Below, in pieces: positions 35,593 through 43,506 of a DNA stretch of 64,000 nucleotides. The stretch lies in NCBI GenBank assembly GCA_051252455.1, contig JBPOFM010000001.1:124001-188000 (forward strand). The letters are read 5' to 3'. How positions within the stretch are numbered: the first letter of the stretch is position 1; each line of letters opens with the position of its first letter. The position numbers were made by a program, and so were the translations under genes. Source of the stretch: JBPOFM01 sp051252455. Lineage in GTDB: Bacteria; Bacteroidota; Bacteroidia; Flavobacteriales; Flavobacteriaceae. The notes beneath the pieces are model-generated. The model made no database searches and had not been told where the DNA came from. It saw only the letters and a list, made by a program, of their open reading frames with translations.

Positions 35593-36600
35593 TTAAATTA
35601 CTTGAAATCCAAAAGCATAAGGATCGTCTTCAGAATCAATGGTAATGGTATTGTGTCCATAAATTTTCGCCCAACCTTTAATGCTTGGAATAATGGCTAA
35701 TTTCCCATCTAAAGTAGTTTCTTTTTCAACACGGCCAATAAATTTACTTCCGATAAAACTTTCATGAATGAAATCTTCCCCGACTTTTAATTTTCCTTTG
35801 GCATATAATTGCGCCAATCGTGCCGAAGTGCCTGTGCCACAAGGGCTTCTATCAATCGCCTTATCGCCATAAAACACGGCGTTCCGACCTGATGACGTTG
35901 GATCGATTGGGTTTCCAGTCCATAAAAGGTGGGTCACATCTCTAATCGTTTCATTTTCTGGATGAATGAATTGATTTGGGTATTTCTCATTGATTCGCTG
36001 TCTTACAACTTGTGAATATTGGATGATTTTAGAGGCTGAAAACTCTTGGACTCCTGAAAAATTTTGCTGCGGATCTATTATAGCGTAATAATTTCCGCCA
36101 TATGCCACGTCAAAGCTAATTTTGCCTAATTCAGGGCATTCCACTGATAAATTTTCAGCAGCCAAATAACTTTTAACGTTGGTCATTTTTACCCAATCTA
36201 CTTTATTTCCTGTTTGCTGATAGTCTATTTCTACCAATCCAGCGGGTGCTTCCATTCTGATTTTTCCAGGGATTTTTGGTGTCACCAAGCCTTCTTCAAT
36301 AGCAATTGTAATTGTACCAATGGTGCCATGACCGCACATGGGCAAACAACCCGAAGTTTCAATAAACAAAATTGAAAAATCATTTTCTGGATGGTGTGGT
36401 GGAAATAAAATAGAGCCACTCATCATATCATGTCCGCGAGGTTCAAACATCAAGCCCTTGCGAATCCAATCGTATTCTTTTAAAAAGTGCTGACGCTTTT
36501 CGCTCATGGTGTTACCAATGAGTTCTGGACCACCTTCTTTGATGACGCGTACGGGATTTCCGCAGGTATGTGCATCGATACAGATGAATGTTTGTTTCAT
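35593..36600 (-). CDS. 4-hydroxyproline 2-epimerase (proline racemase family)
   Basis: A 335-residue proline-racemase-fold enzyme. Both catalytic cysteines are present: Cys89 in CLPMCGHGTIG and Cys254 in DRSPCGTGTSARLAQL. Having two Cys indicates a racemase/epimerase and not the trans-3-hydroxyproline dehydratase, in which the first Cys is replaced by Thr. It should interconvert trans-4-hydroxy-L-proline and cis-4-hydroxy-D-proline in the cytoplasm. The next gene encodes the D-hydroxyproline dehydrogenase, and the other pathway enzymes lie upstream across the DUF559 insertion. Well supported by context. Confidence 0.93.
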   Translation of the reverse strand: MKQTFICIDAHTCGNPVRVIKEGGPELIGNTMSEKRQHFLKEYDWIRKGLMFEPRGHDMMSGSILFPPHHPENDFSILFIETSGCLPMCGHGTIGTITIAIEEGLVTPKIPGKIRMEAPAGLVEIDYQQTGNKVDWVKMTNVKSYLAAENLSVECPELGKISFDVAYGGNYYAIIDPQQNFSGVQEFSASKIIQYSQVVRQRINEKYPNQFIHPENETIRDVTHLLWTGNPIDPTSSGRNAVFYGDKAIDRSPCGTGTSARLAQLYAKGKLKVGEDFIHESFIGSKFIGRVEKETTLDGKLAIIPSIKGWAKIYGHNTITIDSEDDPYAFGFQVI

Positions 36601-36612
36601 AAAGTGATTTTT

Positions 36613-36646
36613 ACACCTCCATAGTCATCCTCAAGGAGGGAACTGA
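36613..36646 (+). repeat. Palindromic repeat near DUF559 gene, copy 1
   Basis: ACACCTCC followed by a small dyad (TCCTCAAGGAGGGAACTGA end). It has the same orientation and closely the same sequence as the copy at 37237-37272, and lies just upstream of the epimerase start. Confidence 0.6.
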
Positions 36647-36750
36647 TTGTGACTTTTTTTGAGTTTTGTTATTGATAGTATAACTATTATGAGTTATAAT
36701 CTAAAATTAAATTTGTAACCATATCATATTAATTAGTCAGAATCAAAAGT

Positions 36751-36784
36751 CCTCCCTTGAGGGAGGATTTTAGGTGGGTGTTTT
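36751..36784 (-). repeat. Palindromic repeat near DUF559 gene, inverted copy
   Basis: CCTCCCTTGAGGGAGG followed by ATTTTAGGTGGGTGTT. Read on the opposite strand it matches the other two copies (AACACCCACCTAAAAT, then the CCTCC..GGAGG dyad). It touches the 3' end of the DUF559 gene. Confidence 0.6.
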
Positions 36785-37167
36785 CACGTCGTTGATTCCA
36801 TAATCTCTTTTTCCACCGTAAGCAGAACATTCATCATATCCTGCCGTATCTCTTTATCCGAAAATCTTATAAATCTTACGCCTTCCTTTTCCAGTCGTCC
36901 TTGCCTTTTTGCATCATAGAAGAATCTATGGTCGTGGCTACTGCCATCTATTTCTATTGCTAAACCTATTTCATGGCAATAAAAATCCACAATATAATCC
37001 AACATTGGAACTTGTCTATAAAATTGAACTTTGAATGCCCTATTCTTTATGTGTTTCCATAATAACAATTCCGTTTGCGTGGCATTATTTCGCAAATATC
37101 TTGAGCGTTCTCTCAAATCTGACCTATATGGGATTATTATATTTGGCATACTTAACCTCACTAACAC
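36784..37167 (-). CDS. DUF559/Vsr-like endonuclease-domain protein
   Basis: A 127-residue protein with the DUF559 pattern: RERSRYLRNNATQTELLLWKHI, then FYRQVPMLDYIVDFYCHEIGLAIEIDGSSHDHRFFYDAKRQGRLEKEGVRFIRFSDKEI. The D-Y-I-V-D-F-Y and A-I-E-I-D-G acidic positions fit a PD-(D/E)xK-type nuclease fold related to Vsr. A start at 37149 (MPNIIIPYR) is probably better than 37167. It is flanked by inverted palindromic repeats and interrupts the hydroxyproline operon between the DUF885 and epimerase genes, so it looks like a selfish or domesticated insertion instead of a pathway member. Biological role unknown. Confidence 0.88.
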   Translation of the reverse strand: MLVRLSMPNIIIPYRSDLRERSRYLRNNATQTELLLWKHIKNRAFKVQFYRQVPMLDYIVDFYCHEIGLAIEIDGSSHDHRFFYDAKRQGRLEKEGVRFIRFSDKEIRQDMMNVLLTVEKEIMESTT

Positions 37168-37236
37168 TTCTCTAGCATGGGATTGAATGAAAATATTTAA
37201 TCAATTTTAATAGTATTTTTATTTATAAAATAAGAC

Positions 37237-37272
37237 AAACACCTCCCTAACCCTCCTCAAGGAGGAACTAAA
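37237..37272 (+). repeat. Palindromic repeat near DUF559 gene, copy 2
   Basis: AAACACCTCCCTAACC followed by the dyad CTCCTCAAGGAG and GAACTAAA. It sits between the DUF559 start and the DUF885 stop, forming an inverted pair with 36751-36784. Confidence 0.6.
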
Positions 37273-37277
37273 TGTTA

Positions 37278-39005
37278 CTAATTTTTAAGTTTTTCTATAT
37301 AATTATCAACTCTCGCTTCCATAATGGACAAGGTCACCGTGCCTTGCTCCAAAATGATTTCATGAAACTCCCGAATATCGAATTTTGCGCCCAGTTCTTT
37401 TTTTGCCTTTATTCGTAATTCCCTTATTTTCAATTCACCAATTTTATAAGACAAAGCTTGTCCTGGCCATGAAATATAACGGTCGGTTTCGGTATTGATT
37501 TCATGTAGTGATAAGGCTGTGTTTGTAGACATGTACTCCACAACTTGCTCTCGCGTCCAACCTTTGGCGTGGATACCTGTATCAACCACTAAACGGCAAG
37601 CACGCCACATTTCGTAGGTTAATTTTCCAAATTGTTCGTAAGGCGTTCTGTAAATGCCCATTTCATCCGCTAAAAATTCAGAATATAATCCCCAACCTTC
37701 GCCATAAGCTGATAAATATAAGTTTTTTCTAAACCGAGGAATACTATCGCCTAATTCATTATTCAAACTTATTTGCAAATGATGTCCAGGCACTGCTTCG
37801 TGTGCTGTTAATGCAGGCAACGTATACAAAGTTCGACTTGGTAAATCATAGGTATTTACCCAATAATAACCAGGGTCTGTACTTTCCTTATAAGTTCCAA
37901 TGTAACGACCAGCTGTGTATTTTGGCGCAATGGCTTCTGGTACAGGCGCCACACCATAAGGTTTACGCGGTAAGGTATTAAAATAGCGTGGCAATTGTGC
38001 ATCGATACGCTTGGCGATATCACGAGCTATCATCAATAATTCTCCAGGCGTTTCTGCGTAAAACTGACTGTTGGTTCTTAAAAAATGAAAGAAATCAGCA
38101 AAGCTTCCTTTAAATTTCAAATCTTGGATGATTTGTTCCATTTCGGATTTGATGCGAGCGACTTCCTTTAAGCCAATTTGATGTATATCATCTGCTGTAT
38201 ATTGTGTACTTGTGGTGTAAAAATTGATTCTATTTTGATATAATTCCGTTCCGTTTGGAGTTTCTGAAATTCCTAAAGTGGTTCTTGTTTTTGGAAGGTA
38301 TTCTGTTTCAAAAAAGGTTTTGATACGTTTGAATTGGGGTGTTACTTTCCTTTCAATGGCGATTTTGGCAGCTTTTAAAACTGAATCTTTTTGGGTTTCA
38401 GATACATCGCTCGGTAAATTTTTAAAAGGTGAATAATAAAAACTATCCTCATAATTTTTAACGATATGGTCGTTATAAGTCGATTCATATCCTTTGAAAA
38501 TGACCAAAGGCTGCGACACTCCCTTTGCCAATCCTTCACGCAGATTCTCTAGATTTTGATTGACGAATTCCGGTATGGCATTCAACATTTTTAGATATTC
38601 CTTCACTTGCCAATAATTGGTTAAAGGTCTTACACTATAAGTTAAATCGCTATGAAAGCCAGCATCCGAAAGAATAGGGTTCAAATACTGTTCAAATGTG
38701 TCATAATCGATTTGGTCTTGCAAAACAAAGGCTAAAAGTTCTGCCGAAATTTGCTCGGTTTTGCTCAATCCTTTGGTATCGATTTTGGATAATTCCTCTA
38801 AAGTCTTTTGGGCAAAATCAGCTTCCGACTTAAAATAATCTTTCGTGTACAATCCCAAGGGATACGTTTCTCTATCAAAACCTTTATGTTGCTCATAGTT
38901 CTGCATTAAGCTATCCAATGTAACAGTGGAATTTTGAGCAACTAAATTGTCCATTCCAAATAGCAAAAACAAACCAACTGCTATAAAGGATTTAGAAAAT
39001 TTCAT
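37278..39005 (-). CDS. DUF885 family metallopeptidase-like protein, secreted
   Basis: A 575-residue protein with an N-terminal signal peptide (cleavage near LVAQ, residue 24), so periplasmic or outer. It carries the DUF885 signature LTAHEAVPGHHLQISLNNEL, a HExxPGHH-type putative zinc site, and a second conserved block (YLSAYGEGWGLYSEFLADEMG) whose Glu could be the third ligand. The family is regarded as peptidase-like, though few members are characterised. Its start overlaps the semialdehyde dehydrogenase stop by 4 bp, so it is part of the hydroxyproline operon. The natural inference is that it frees hydroxyproline or its dipeptides from collagen-like peptides; this is unproven. Confidence 0.87.
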   Translation of the reverse strand: MKFSKSFIAVGLFLLFGMDNLVAQNSTVTLDSLMQNYEQHKGFDRETYPLGLYTKDYFKSEADFAQKTLEELSKIDTKGLSKTEQISAELLAFVLQDQIDYDTFEQYLNPILSDAGFHSDLTYSVRPLTNYWQVKEYLKMLNAIPEFVNQNLENLREGLAKGVSQPLVIFKGYESTYNDHIVKNYEDSFYYSPFKNLPSDVSETQKDSVLKAAKIAIERKVTPQFKRIKTFFETEYLPKTRTTLGISETPNGTELYQNRINFYTTSTQYTADDIHQIGLKEVARIKSEMEQIIQDLKFKGSFADFFHFLRTNSQFYAETPGELLMIARDIAKRIDAQLPRYFNTLPRKPYGVAPVPEAIAPKYTAGRYIGTYKESTDPGYYWVNTYDLPSRTLYTLPALTAHEAVPGHHLQISLNNELGDSIPRFRKNLYLSAYGEGWGLYSEFLADEMGIYRTPYEQFGKLTYEMWRACRLVVDTGIHAKGWTREQVVEYMSTNTALSLHEINTETDRYISWPGQALSYKIGELKIRELRIKAKKELGAKFDIREFHEIILEQGTVTLSIMEARVDNYIEKLKN

Positions 39006-40585
39006 ATGCTTTTTTTAGTTGCAACGTTATCGACAGAGCGTAAAATAGTCAATGGGTTTTCATTTTTTAGTTCGTCAGGCAACAACTCATTGGGCCAATC
39101 CTGAAAGCTGAATGGCCGCACCCAACGTTTGATAGCGCCAGTGCCAACGGATGTAAATCGACCATCGGTGGATGCGGGAAATGGTCCACCGTGTTGCATG
39201 GATGCACATACCTCAACACCTGTTGGCACCCCATTGAATATGATACGACCTACTCTATTTTGCAATGCTGAAACGACTTTTGGATAGTTTGAAATTTCAT
39301 GTGCTTCAGCCATAATCGTTCCCGTCAATTGACCTTCCAATTTTGAAATGATAGTTTCCAATTGGTTCGCATCGTCACATTGCACAATGATGGAATAAGG
39401 CCCAAACACTTCTTGATGTAAGCTTGGATTTTCTAAAAATGTCTTCCCGTCAACAGTTGTGACGACTTGTTGTGCGTAATTTGGTTTGGTTTCAGATGAA
39501 TAGTCTGCTGCAATTTCCAATCCATTTTGAGATATTGCATTTTCTTTATTACGATTGTAAGTCTCGTGAATGTTTGGATGCAACATACACGAAGGTTCAA
39601 TCTTTAGGATTTCATCGGATAGACTTATTATGAAATTGGACAAACTTTCAGATTTGATTGCCAACAGCAATCCTGGATTGGTGCAGAATTGTCCTGTTCC
39701 CAACATAATGGAACCTGCATAGGTTTTTGACAACTCCTGACCTTTGGAATTTAAAGCTTCAGGTAATAAAACCACAGGATTGACACTTCCCATTTCTGCA
39801 AAAACCGGAATGGGTTCATCACGTTTAGCAGCCAAATCGAACAAGGCTTTGCCCCCTTTATAACTTCCTGTGAATCCAACCGCTTTCACACCTGGATGTT
39901 TGACCAATTGTGTTCCAACCTCGATGCCACTACTATTTAAATTTGAAAATATGCCATTTGGCATGCCTGTTTTTTCAGCGGCTTTGATGATTGCTGATGC
40001 GACCAATTCACCTGTTCCAGAATGCATGGGATGGGATTTTACGATGACAGGACACCCGGAAGCCAGAGCCGAAGCTGTATCACCACCAGCCGTTGAAAAA
40101 GCCAATGGGAAATTACTGGCTCCAAAAACCACAATGGGTCCAATTGGAATGAGCATTTTTCTTAAATCTGATTTTGGCAGTGGTTGACGGTCAGGTTGCG
40201 CTGTATCGATGGTGGCTTCTACCCAAGAGCCCTCGGTAAGCAAATCGGCAAAAGATTTTAATTGTCCTATGGTACGTCCACGTTCTCCCATGGCGCGGCC
40301 TTCTGGCAAACCTGATTCTGAACAGTAGGTTTTTATGAGTTCATCTCCTAATGCTAAAATTTCGTCCGCAATAGTGTTTAGAAAAGCAGCTTTTTTTTCT
40401 CCAGACATACTTCGATATACTTGAAATGCTTCTGACGCCAATGTTACAGCTTCGTCAATTTCTTCTGAAGTGGTTTCAGTGAAATCATGGTCGTTTTCAA
40501 TATTCAATTGCGGATTGAAGGTTTTGTATGTTTTGTTTCCTTTTGCAGATTGTTTGTTTCCTATTTGATTTTTTCCTGTTATCAT
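39002..40585 (-). CDS. 2-oxoglutarate semialdehyde dehydrogenase (ALDH superfamily)
   Basis: A roughly 527-residue aldehyde dehydrogenase. Catalytic residues are seen as the Glu in VFAEMGSVNPVVLLPEAL and the Cys in GQFCTNPGLLLAI, the latter typical of the alpha-ketoglutarate (2,5-dioxopentanoate) semialdehyde dehydrogenase group; GFTGSYKGGKAL is the NAD-site glycine motif. It completes hydroxyproline breakdown to 2-oxoglutarate. The frame stays open to a GTG at 40705 that overlaps the upstream stop, but that extra ~40-residue segment is encoded by a GC-rich hairpin insert and is not family-like. I chose ATG at 40585 (MITGKNQIGN). Confidence 0.92.
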   Translation of the reverse strand: MITGKNQIGNKQSAKGNKTYKTFNPQLNIENDHDFTETTSEEIDEAVTLASEAFQVYRSMSGEKKAAFLNTIADEILALGDELIKTYCSESGLPEGRAMGERGRTIGQLKSFADLLTEGSWVEATIDTAQPDRQPLPKSDLRKMLIPIGPIVVFGASNFPLAFSTAGGDTASALASGCPVIVKSHPMHSGTGELVASAIIKAAEKTGMPNGIFSNLNSSGIEVGTQLVKHPGVKAVGFTGSYKGGKALFDLAAKRDEPIPVFAEMGSVNPVVLLPEALNSKGQELSKTYAGSIMLGTGQFCTNPGLLLAIKSESLSNFIISLSDEILKIEPSCMLHPNIHETYNRNKENAISQNGLEIAADYSSETKPNYAQQVVTTVDGKTFLENPSLHQEVFGPYSIIVQCDDANQLETIISKLEGQLTGTIMAEAHEISNYPKVVSALQNRVGRIIFNGVPTGVEVCASMQHGGPFPASTDGRFTSVGTGAIKRWVRPFSFQDWPNELLPDELKNENPLTILRSVDNVATKKSI

Positions 40586-40621
40586 CTTGTGTTTTTTTTG
40601 TGTTAGCGATGGAGGCTTTGT

Positions 40622-40690
40622 TTGAGCTCTCCCGATTTTTATCGGGAAGCGAGTGCCGAGAGCGCGACCATGCTTTTTTGCGTGGGAACA
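40622..40690. repeat. GC-rich double-hairpin insert in the hydroxyproline operon
   Basis: TCCCGAT-TTTT-ATCGGGA (40630-40647) is followed by a very GC-rich stretch and a second hairpin, CCATGC (40668-40673) with GCGTGG (40680-40685). It is unlike the ~35% GC surroundings, lies in the gap before the dehydrogenase start, and resembles a dispersed intergenic repeat. Confidence 0.5.
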
Positions 40691-40701
40691 CCCAAATTCC
40701 A

Positions 40702-41616
40702 TCACAAATTTTTAAAATCTGGAAGATTCGGTCTGTTTTTGAGACTATTTTCGATAATTTTTATCACTCGTTTGCGCTCATCTCCATGTAAAGGCAAGCG
40801 TGGGGCGCGAACATTTTCGGTTCCTATTTGCGTGTACACTTCGGCGAGCTTAATATTTTGTACTAATTTAGGGTTAATATCTAACTCTAACAAAGGCATG
40901 AACCAACGATAAATTTCTAGGGCCTCTTGGATGCGACCTGCTTTTTGAAGTTCGTAGATGGCAACGGTTTCAGCAGGAAATGCGCATACCAAACCTGCAA
41001 TCCAGCCGTCAGCGCCCAAAAGCAAACTTTCTAATGCAATGGTATCAACGCCCGTCATGATTTTGAGTCGGTCGCCAAAACGATTTTTGATTCGGGTGAC
41101 ATTTGTGGTGTCTCTTGTGGATTCTTTGACGGCTTCGATGTTTTTGCAATCCATCAGTTCTTCGAACATATCTAGAGTCACCTCCACTTTGTAATCTATT
41201 GGATTGTTGTACACCATAATCGGCAATGAGGTGTTATTGGCAACGGCTTTAAAATATGCAACCGTTTCCCTATCGCCAGATTTGTAGCGCATTGGAGGCA
41301 GCATCATGAGGCCTTTTGCGCCATCTTCTTCTGCTTTTTGAGCGGCTTGTATGGCTGCTTTTGTGGATTGCTCTGCAATATTTATCAAGACAGGGACTTT
41401 CCCTTTAACGATGTCAACGGTTGTGGTTGTGAGTGTTCTTTTTTCTTCATCCAACAATGTGCTGGCTTCGCCCAATGTTCCACAAAGGACGATGCCATGA
41501 ACGCCCGCGTTGAGTTGTGCATTGATATTCAGCTCGAAGGTTTTTAAATCGAGTTCGTCATTATCTGTGAACTTGGTTGTAACTGCTGGCATGATGCCTT
41601 TCCACTGAATGCCCAT
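40702..41616 (-). CDS. DapA-family 1-pyrroline-4-hydroxy-2-carboxylate deaminase
   Basis: A 304-residue TIM-barrel aldolase/lyase of the dihydrodipicolinate synthase family. Visible motifs are GTLGEASTL (pyruvate-carboxylate binding loop), the catalytic Tyr in IMVYNNPIDYK and the Schiff-base Lys in EAVKEST. In hydroxyproline operons this family member is the deaminase that turns 1-pyrroline-4-hydroxy-2-carboxylate into 2-oxoglutarate semialdehyde plus ammonia. The next gene encodes the dehydrogenase for that product, and the operon also has epimerase and dehydrogenase genes, so this assignment is preferred over a lysine-biosynthetic DapA. First gene of the operon; a terminator lies 50 bp upstream. 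Confidence 0.9.
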   Translation of the reverse strand: MGIQWKGIMPAVTTKFTDNDELDLKTFELNINAQLNAGVHGIVLCGTLGEASTLLDEEKRTLTTTTVDIVKGKVPVLINIAEQSTKAAIQAAQKAEEDGAKGLMMLPPMRYKSGDRETVAYFKAVANNTSLPIMVYNNPIDYKVEVTLDMFEELMDCKNIEAVKESTRDTTNVTRIKNRFGDRLKIMTGVDTIALESLLLGADGWIAGLVCAFPAETVAIYELQKAGRIQEALEIYRWFMPLLELDINPKLVQNIKLAEVYTQIGTENVRAPRLPLHGDERKRVIKIIENSLKNRPNLPDFKNL

Positions 41617-41665
41617 TAGTTTAAATTTGTACTAAAATTAATGGTTTTTAGCGTAGGGAAATAAA

Positions 41666-41694
41666 AAAAGGTTCATCAAATTGATGAACCTTTT
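41666..41694 (-). terminator. Intrinsic terminator after phnA-domain gene
   Basis: AAAAGGTTCATCAA (41666-41679) and TTGATGAACCTTTT (41681-41694) are perfectly complementary, with a minimal loop and T runs on both strands. It insulates the hydroxyproline operon from the upstream gene. Confidence 0.8.
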
Positions 41695-41714
41695 CTTTTA
41701 TTGTATGTTGAGTT

Positions 41715-42293
41715 CTAGGTTTTCTTTACGTATTTTGTGATGATAACGATTTGTTGCCCATCCACTTTTCCTTCAATATATTCGGCATTTTCATGGTCTA
41801 GACGGATGTTTCTCACGGGAGTTCCTTGTTTGGCAACCATACTGGAGCCTTTCACTTTCAAATCTTTGATTAGAACCACGGAATCGCCATTTTCTAATAT
41901 GACCCCGTTTAAATCGCGATGGATAATTTTAGCAGATTCATCCTCATGTTCGCCAGTAGCTCTTGCCAAAGCCAATGCCTCATCGTCAAGATACATCATG
42001 TCCAACAAATCTTTTGGCCAACCTTCGCCACGCAGTCTTTGAAGCATTCTCCACGCCATAATTTGTACTGCAATATGTTCACTCCACATACTGTCGTTGA
42101 GACAGCGCCAATGGTTTGGGTCCATTTCAACCTTGCCTTCAATCTGGTCTAAACACGTTTTGCAAACGAATACATCATTAGCGACGTTTTCGTTTAAGGA
42201 CGGTGGAATGGTATATTGTGAAAGATTTTCTTTGGAAGTGCAAAGTTCACATTGATTGTTACTTCTATCTTGAAGCATTTGTAGGACGCTCAT
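41715..42293 (-). CDS. PhnA-domain zinc-ribbon protein
   Basis: A 192-residue protein. The N-terminal part has two CxxC pairs (CELC at about 16-19 and CKTC at about 44-47) that suggest a zinc ribbon. The C-terminal ~65 residues are the PhnA/YjdM domain (DLNGVILENGDSVVLIKDLKVKGSS to GQQIVIITKYVKK). The name comes from a phosphonate locus, but YjdM proteins are not required for phosphonate use and their function is unclear. Monocistronic, with a terminator behind and a degenerate heptamer array 4 bp ahead of the start codon. Confidence 0.88.
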   Translation of the reverse strand: MSVLQMLQDRSNNQCELCTSKENLSQYTIPPSLNENVANDVFVCKTCLDQIEGKVEMDPNHWRCLNDSMWSEHIAVQIMAWRMLQRLRGEGWPKDLLDMMYLDDEALALARATGEHEDESAKIIHRDLNGVILENGDSVVLIKDLKVKGSSMVAKQGTPVRNIRLDHENAEYIEGKVDGQQIVIITKYVKKT

Positions 42294-42296
42294 GAG

Positions 42297-42331
42297 GATT
42301 TACGAATTACGATTGTTGATTTACGATTTCT
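42297..42331. repeat. Degenerate heptamer array (GATTTAC type, 5 units)
   Basis: Five units in exact 7-bp register: GATTTAC, GAATTAC, GATTGTT, GATTTAC, GATTTCT. It is the same unit as the perfect array at 57565-57599. It lies 4 bp upstream of the PhnA-domain start. Confidence 0.6.
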
Positions 42332-42367
42332 GAAACGGTAATTGGTTTCAATTGCAAACATACAGTT

Positions 42368-42730
42368 TTATTGAAGAGATTCTCGCATCTTTTTGGTCAT
42401 TCCTTTGACAACCATGTCATAGGAATGGTCAATAAGTTCTGATAGGAATTTTGGGGATATCTCTCCGGAATTGAGGCTAACCGTGTTCCAATGTGTTTTG
42501 CTCATGTGCCAACCTGGATTGATACTGTCATATTCGGCACGCAATTCTTCGGCATAGTCTGGATCACATTTTAGGTTGATGGCTTTTTCGCCTTTTTCCC
42601 ATTTTTCTAAACCTACTAACGCAAACATTTTTCCTAGTACTTTAAAAACCAATGTGTGCTCATCAAAAGGAAAATCTTCTGTGACGCCTTTTTTCTTTAG
42701 ACAATAATCTCGGAGTAGTTCTATATTCAT
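42368..42730 (-). CDS. MmcQ/YjbR family protein
   Basis: A 120-residue protein with the YjbR/CyaY-like fold signature: LRDYCLKKKGVTEDFPFDEHTLVFKVLGKMFAL at the start and PGWHMSKTHWNTVSL in the centre. The family is often labelled DNA-binding from fold similarity, but its role is not established. Full length for the family and monocistronic. Confidence 0.9.
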   Translation of the reverse strand: MNIELLRDYCLKKKGVTEDFPFDEHTLVFKVLGKMFALVGLEKWEKGEKAINLKCDPDYAEELRAEYDSINPGWHMSKTHWNTVSLNSGEISPKFLSELIDHSYDMVVKGMTKKMRESLQ

Positions 42731-42792
42731 AAAAAAACACGTCCAAATTTAGGCATGAACGTATTTAAAATTACGTAATTTTTAGATGCGTT

Positions 42793-43494
42793 CTAAAAAT
42801 ACTTCCCAATCCACTTGCAATTTGGGATCCCTTCCACGGACGAAATCAAAACTTTATCTGGAAACGATGCCATCACATTTGGGTCTGTTTTATGGATACT
42901 TTCAATTTTATATTCAATGAAGTTAAAGCCAGATTGTAGATTTAAATTATAGACGTATTTGGTTTGTGCATCGCCATCATCCAGCATTTGCGTTTGAACA
43001 CATTCCCCCTTATACTGAAATGGTTTTTCTACATAAATCAATTCATAATAAGATGCCAAAATAGGCTCCATGTAAGCTGGGTCTTCAACCCAAGGCACCA
43101 AGTTTTCATCTGATACTGTAAAAATTACGCCGACGTAACGCTCATCACTCGTCCAAAGTGATAAGGCTCCTGTATCAAACGATTTTATGTTTTCCTTTGC
43201 TGAAATCATGTCGCTACGATTATCACACATGTCAAAGAGCGTATAGGTCACATCGTTCATAAAGTTTTCTTCGGTTTCTTTTGAAATTTTCGGAAGCACT
43301 TTAGGAATCTCAAATTGAATCTCTCCAGATTTGGACATGGTACCTATTTTAATGGGATGTTCCATTCCAAATGGTATGACCATCACATTGACATCTAGAC
43401 TACCAAAAGGATAATCCTCAATTTTTGGTTGATTTTGCGATTGTCCACAATTGAATATTAAAAGACTTATTGTGATGAATACTATAGTTTTCAT
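42793..43494 (-). CDS. Hypothetical lipoprotein
   Basis: A 233-residue protein of unknown function. The N-terminus is a lipoprotein signal (LLIFNCGQSQ, Cys about 16). No motif or family was recognised. It contains four further Cys residues spread over the chain (CDN, GECVQT, NCKW among them), and is rich in acidic residues and aromatic strands, suggesting a compact beta-rich extracytoplasmic domain. It is followed in the same direction 12 bp upstream by the RCC1-repeat gene, so they may be co-transcribed. Confidence 0.7.
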   Translation of the reverse strand: MKTIVFITISLLIFNCGQSQNQPKIEDYPFGSLDVNVMVIPFGMEHPIKIGTMSKSGEIQFEIPKVLPKISKETEENFMNDVTYTLFDMCDNRSDMISAKENIKSFDTGALSLWTSDERYVGVIFTVSDENLVPWVEDPAYMEPILASYYELIYVEKPFQYKGECVQTQMLDDGDAQTKYVYNLNLQSGFNFIEYKIESIHKTDPNVMASFPDKVLISSVEGIPNCKWIGKYF

Positions 43495-43506
43495 GATTGA
43501 ATGAAT

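Noticed and set aside
40586..40705. GTG start of the semialdehyde dehydrogenase
   Set aside because: The extra segment is encoded by a GC-rich hairpin insert and does not look like ALDH sequence.
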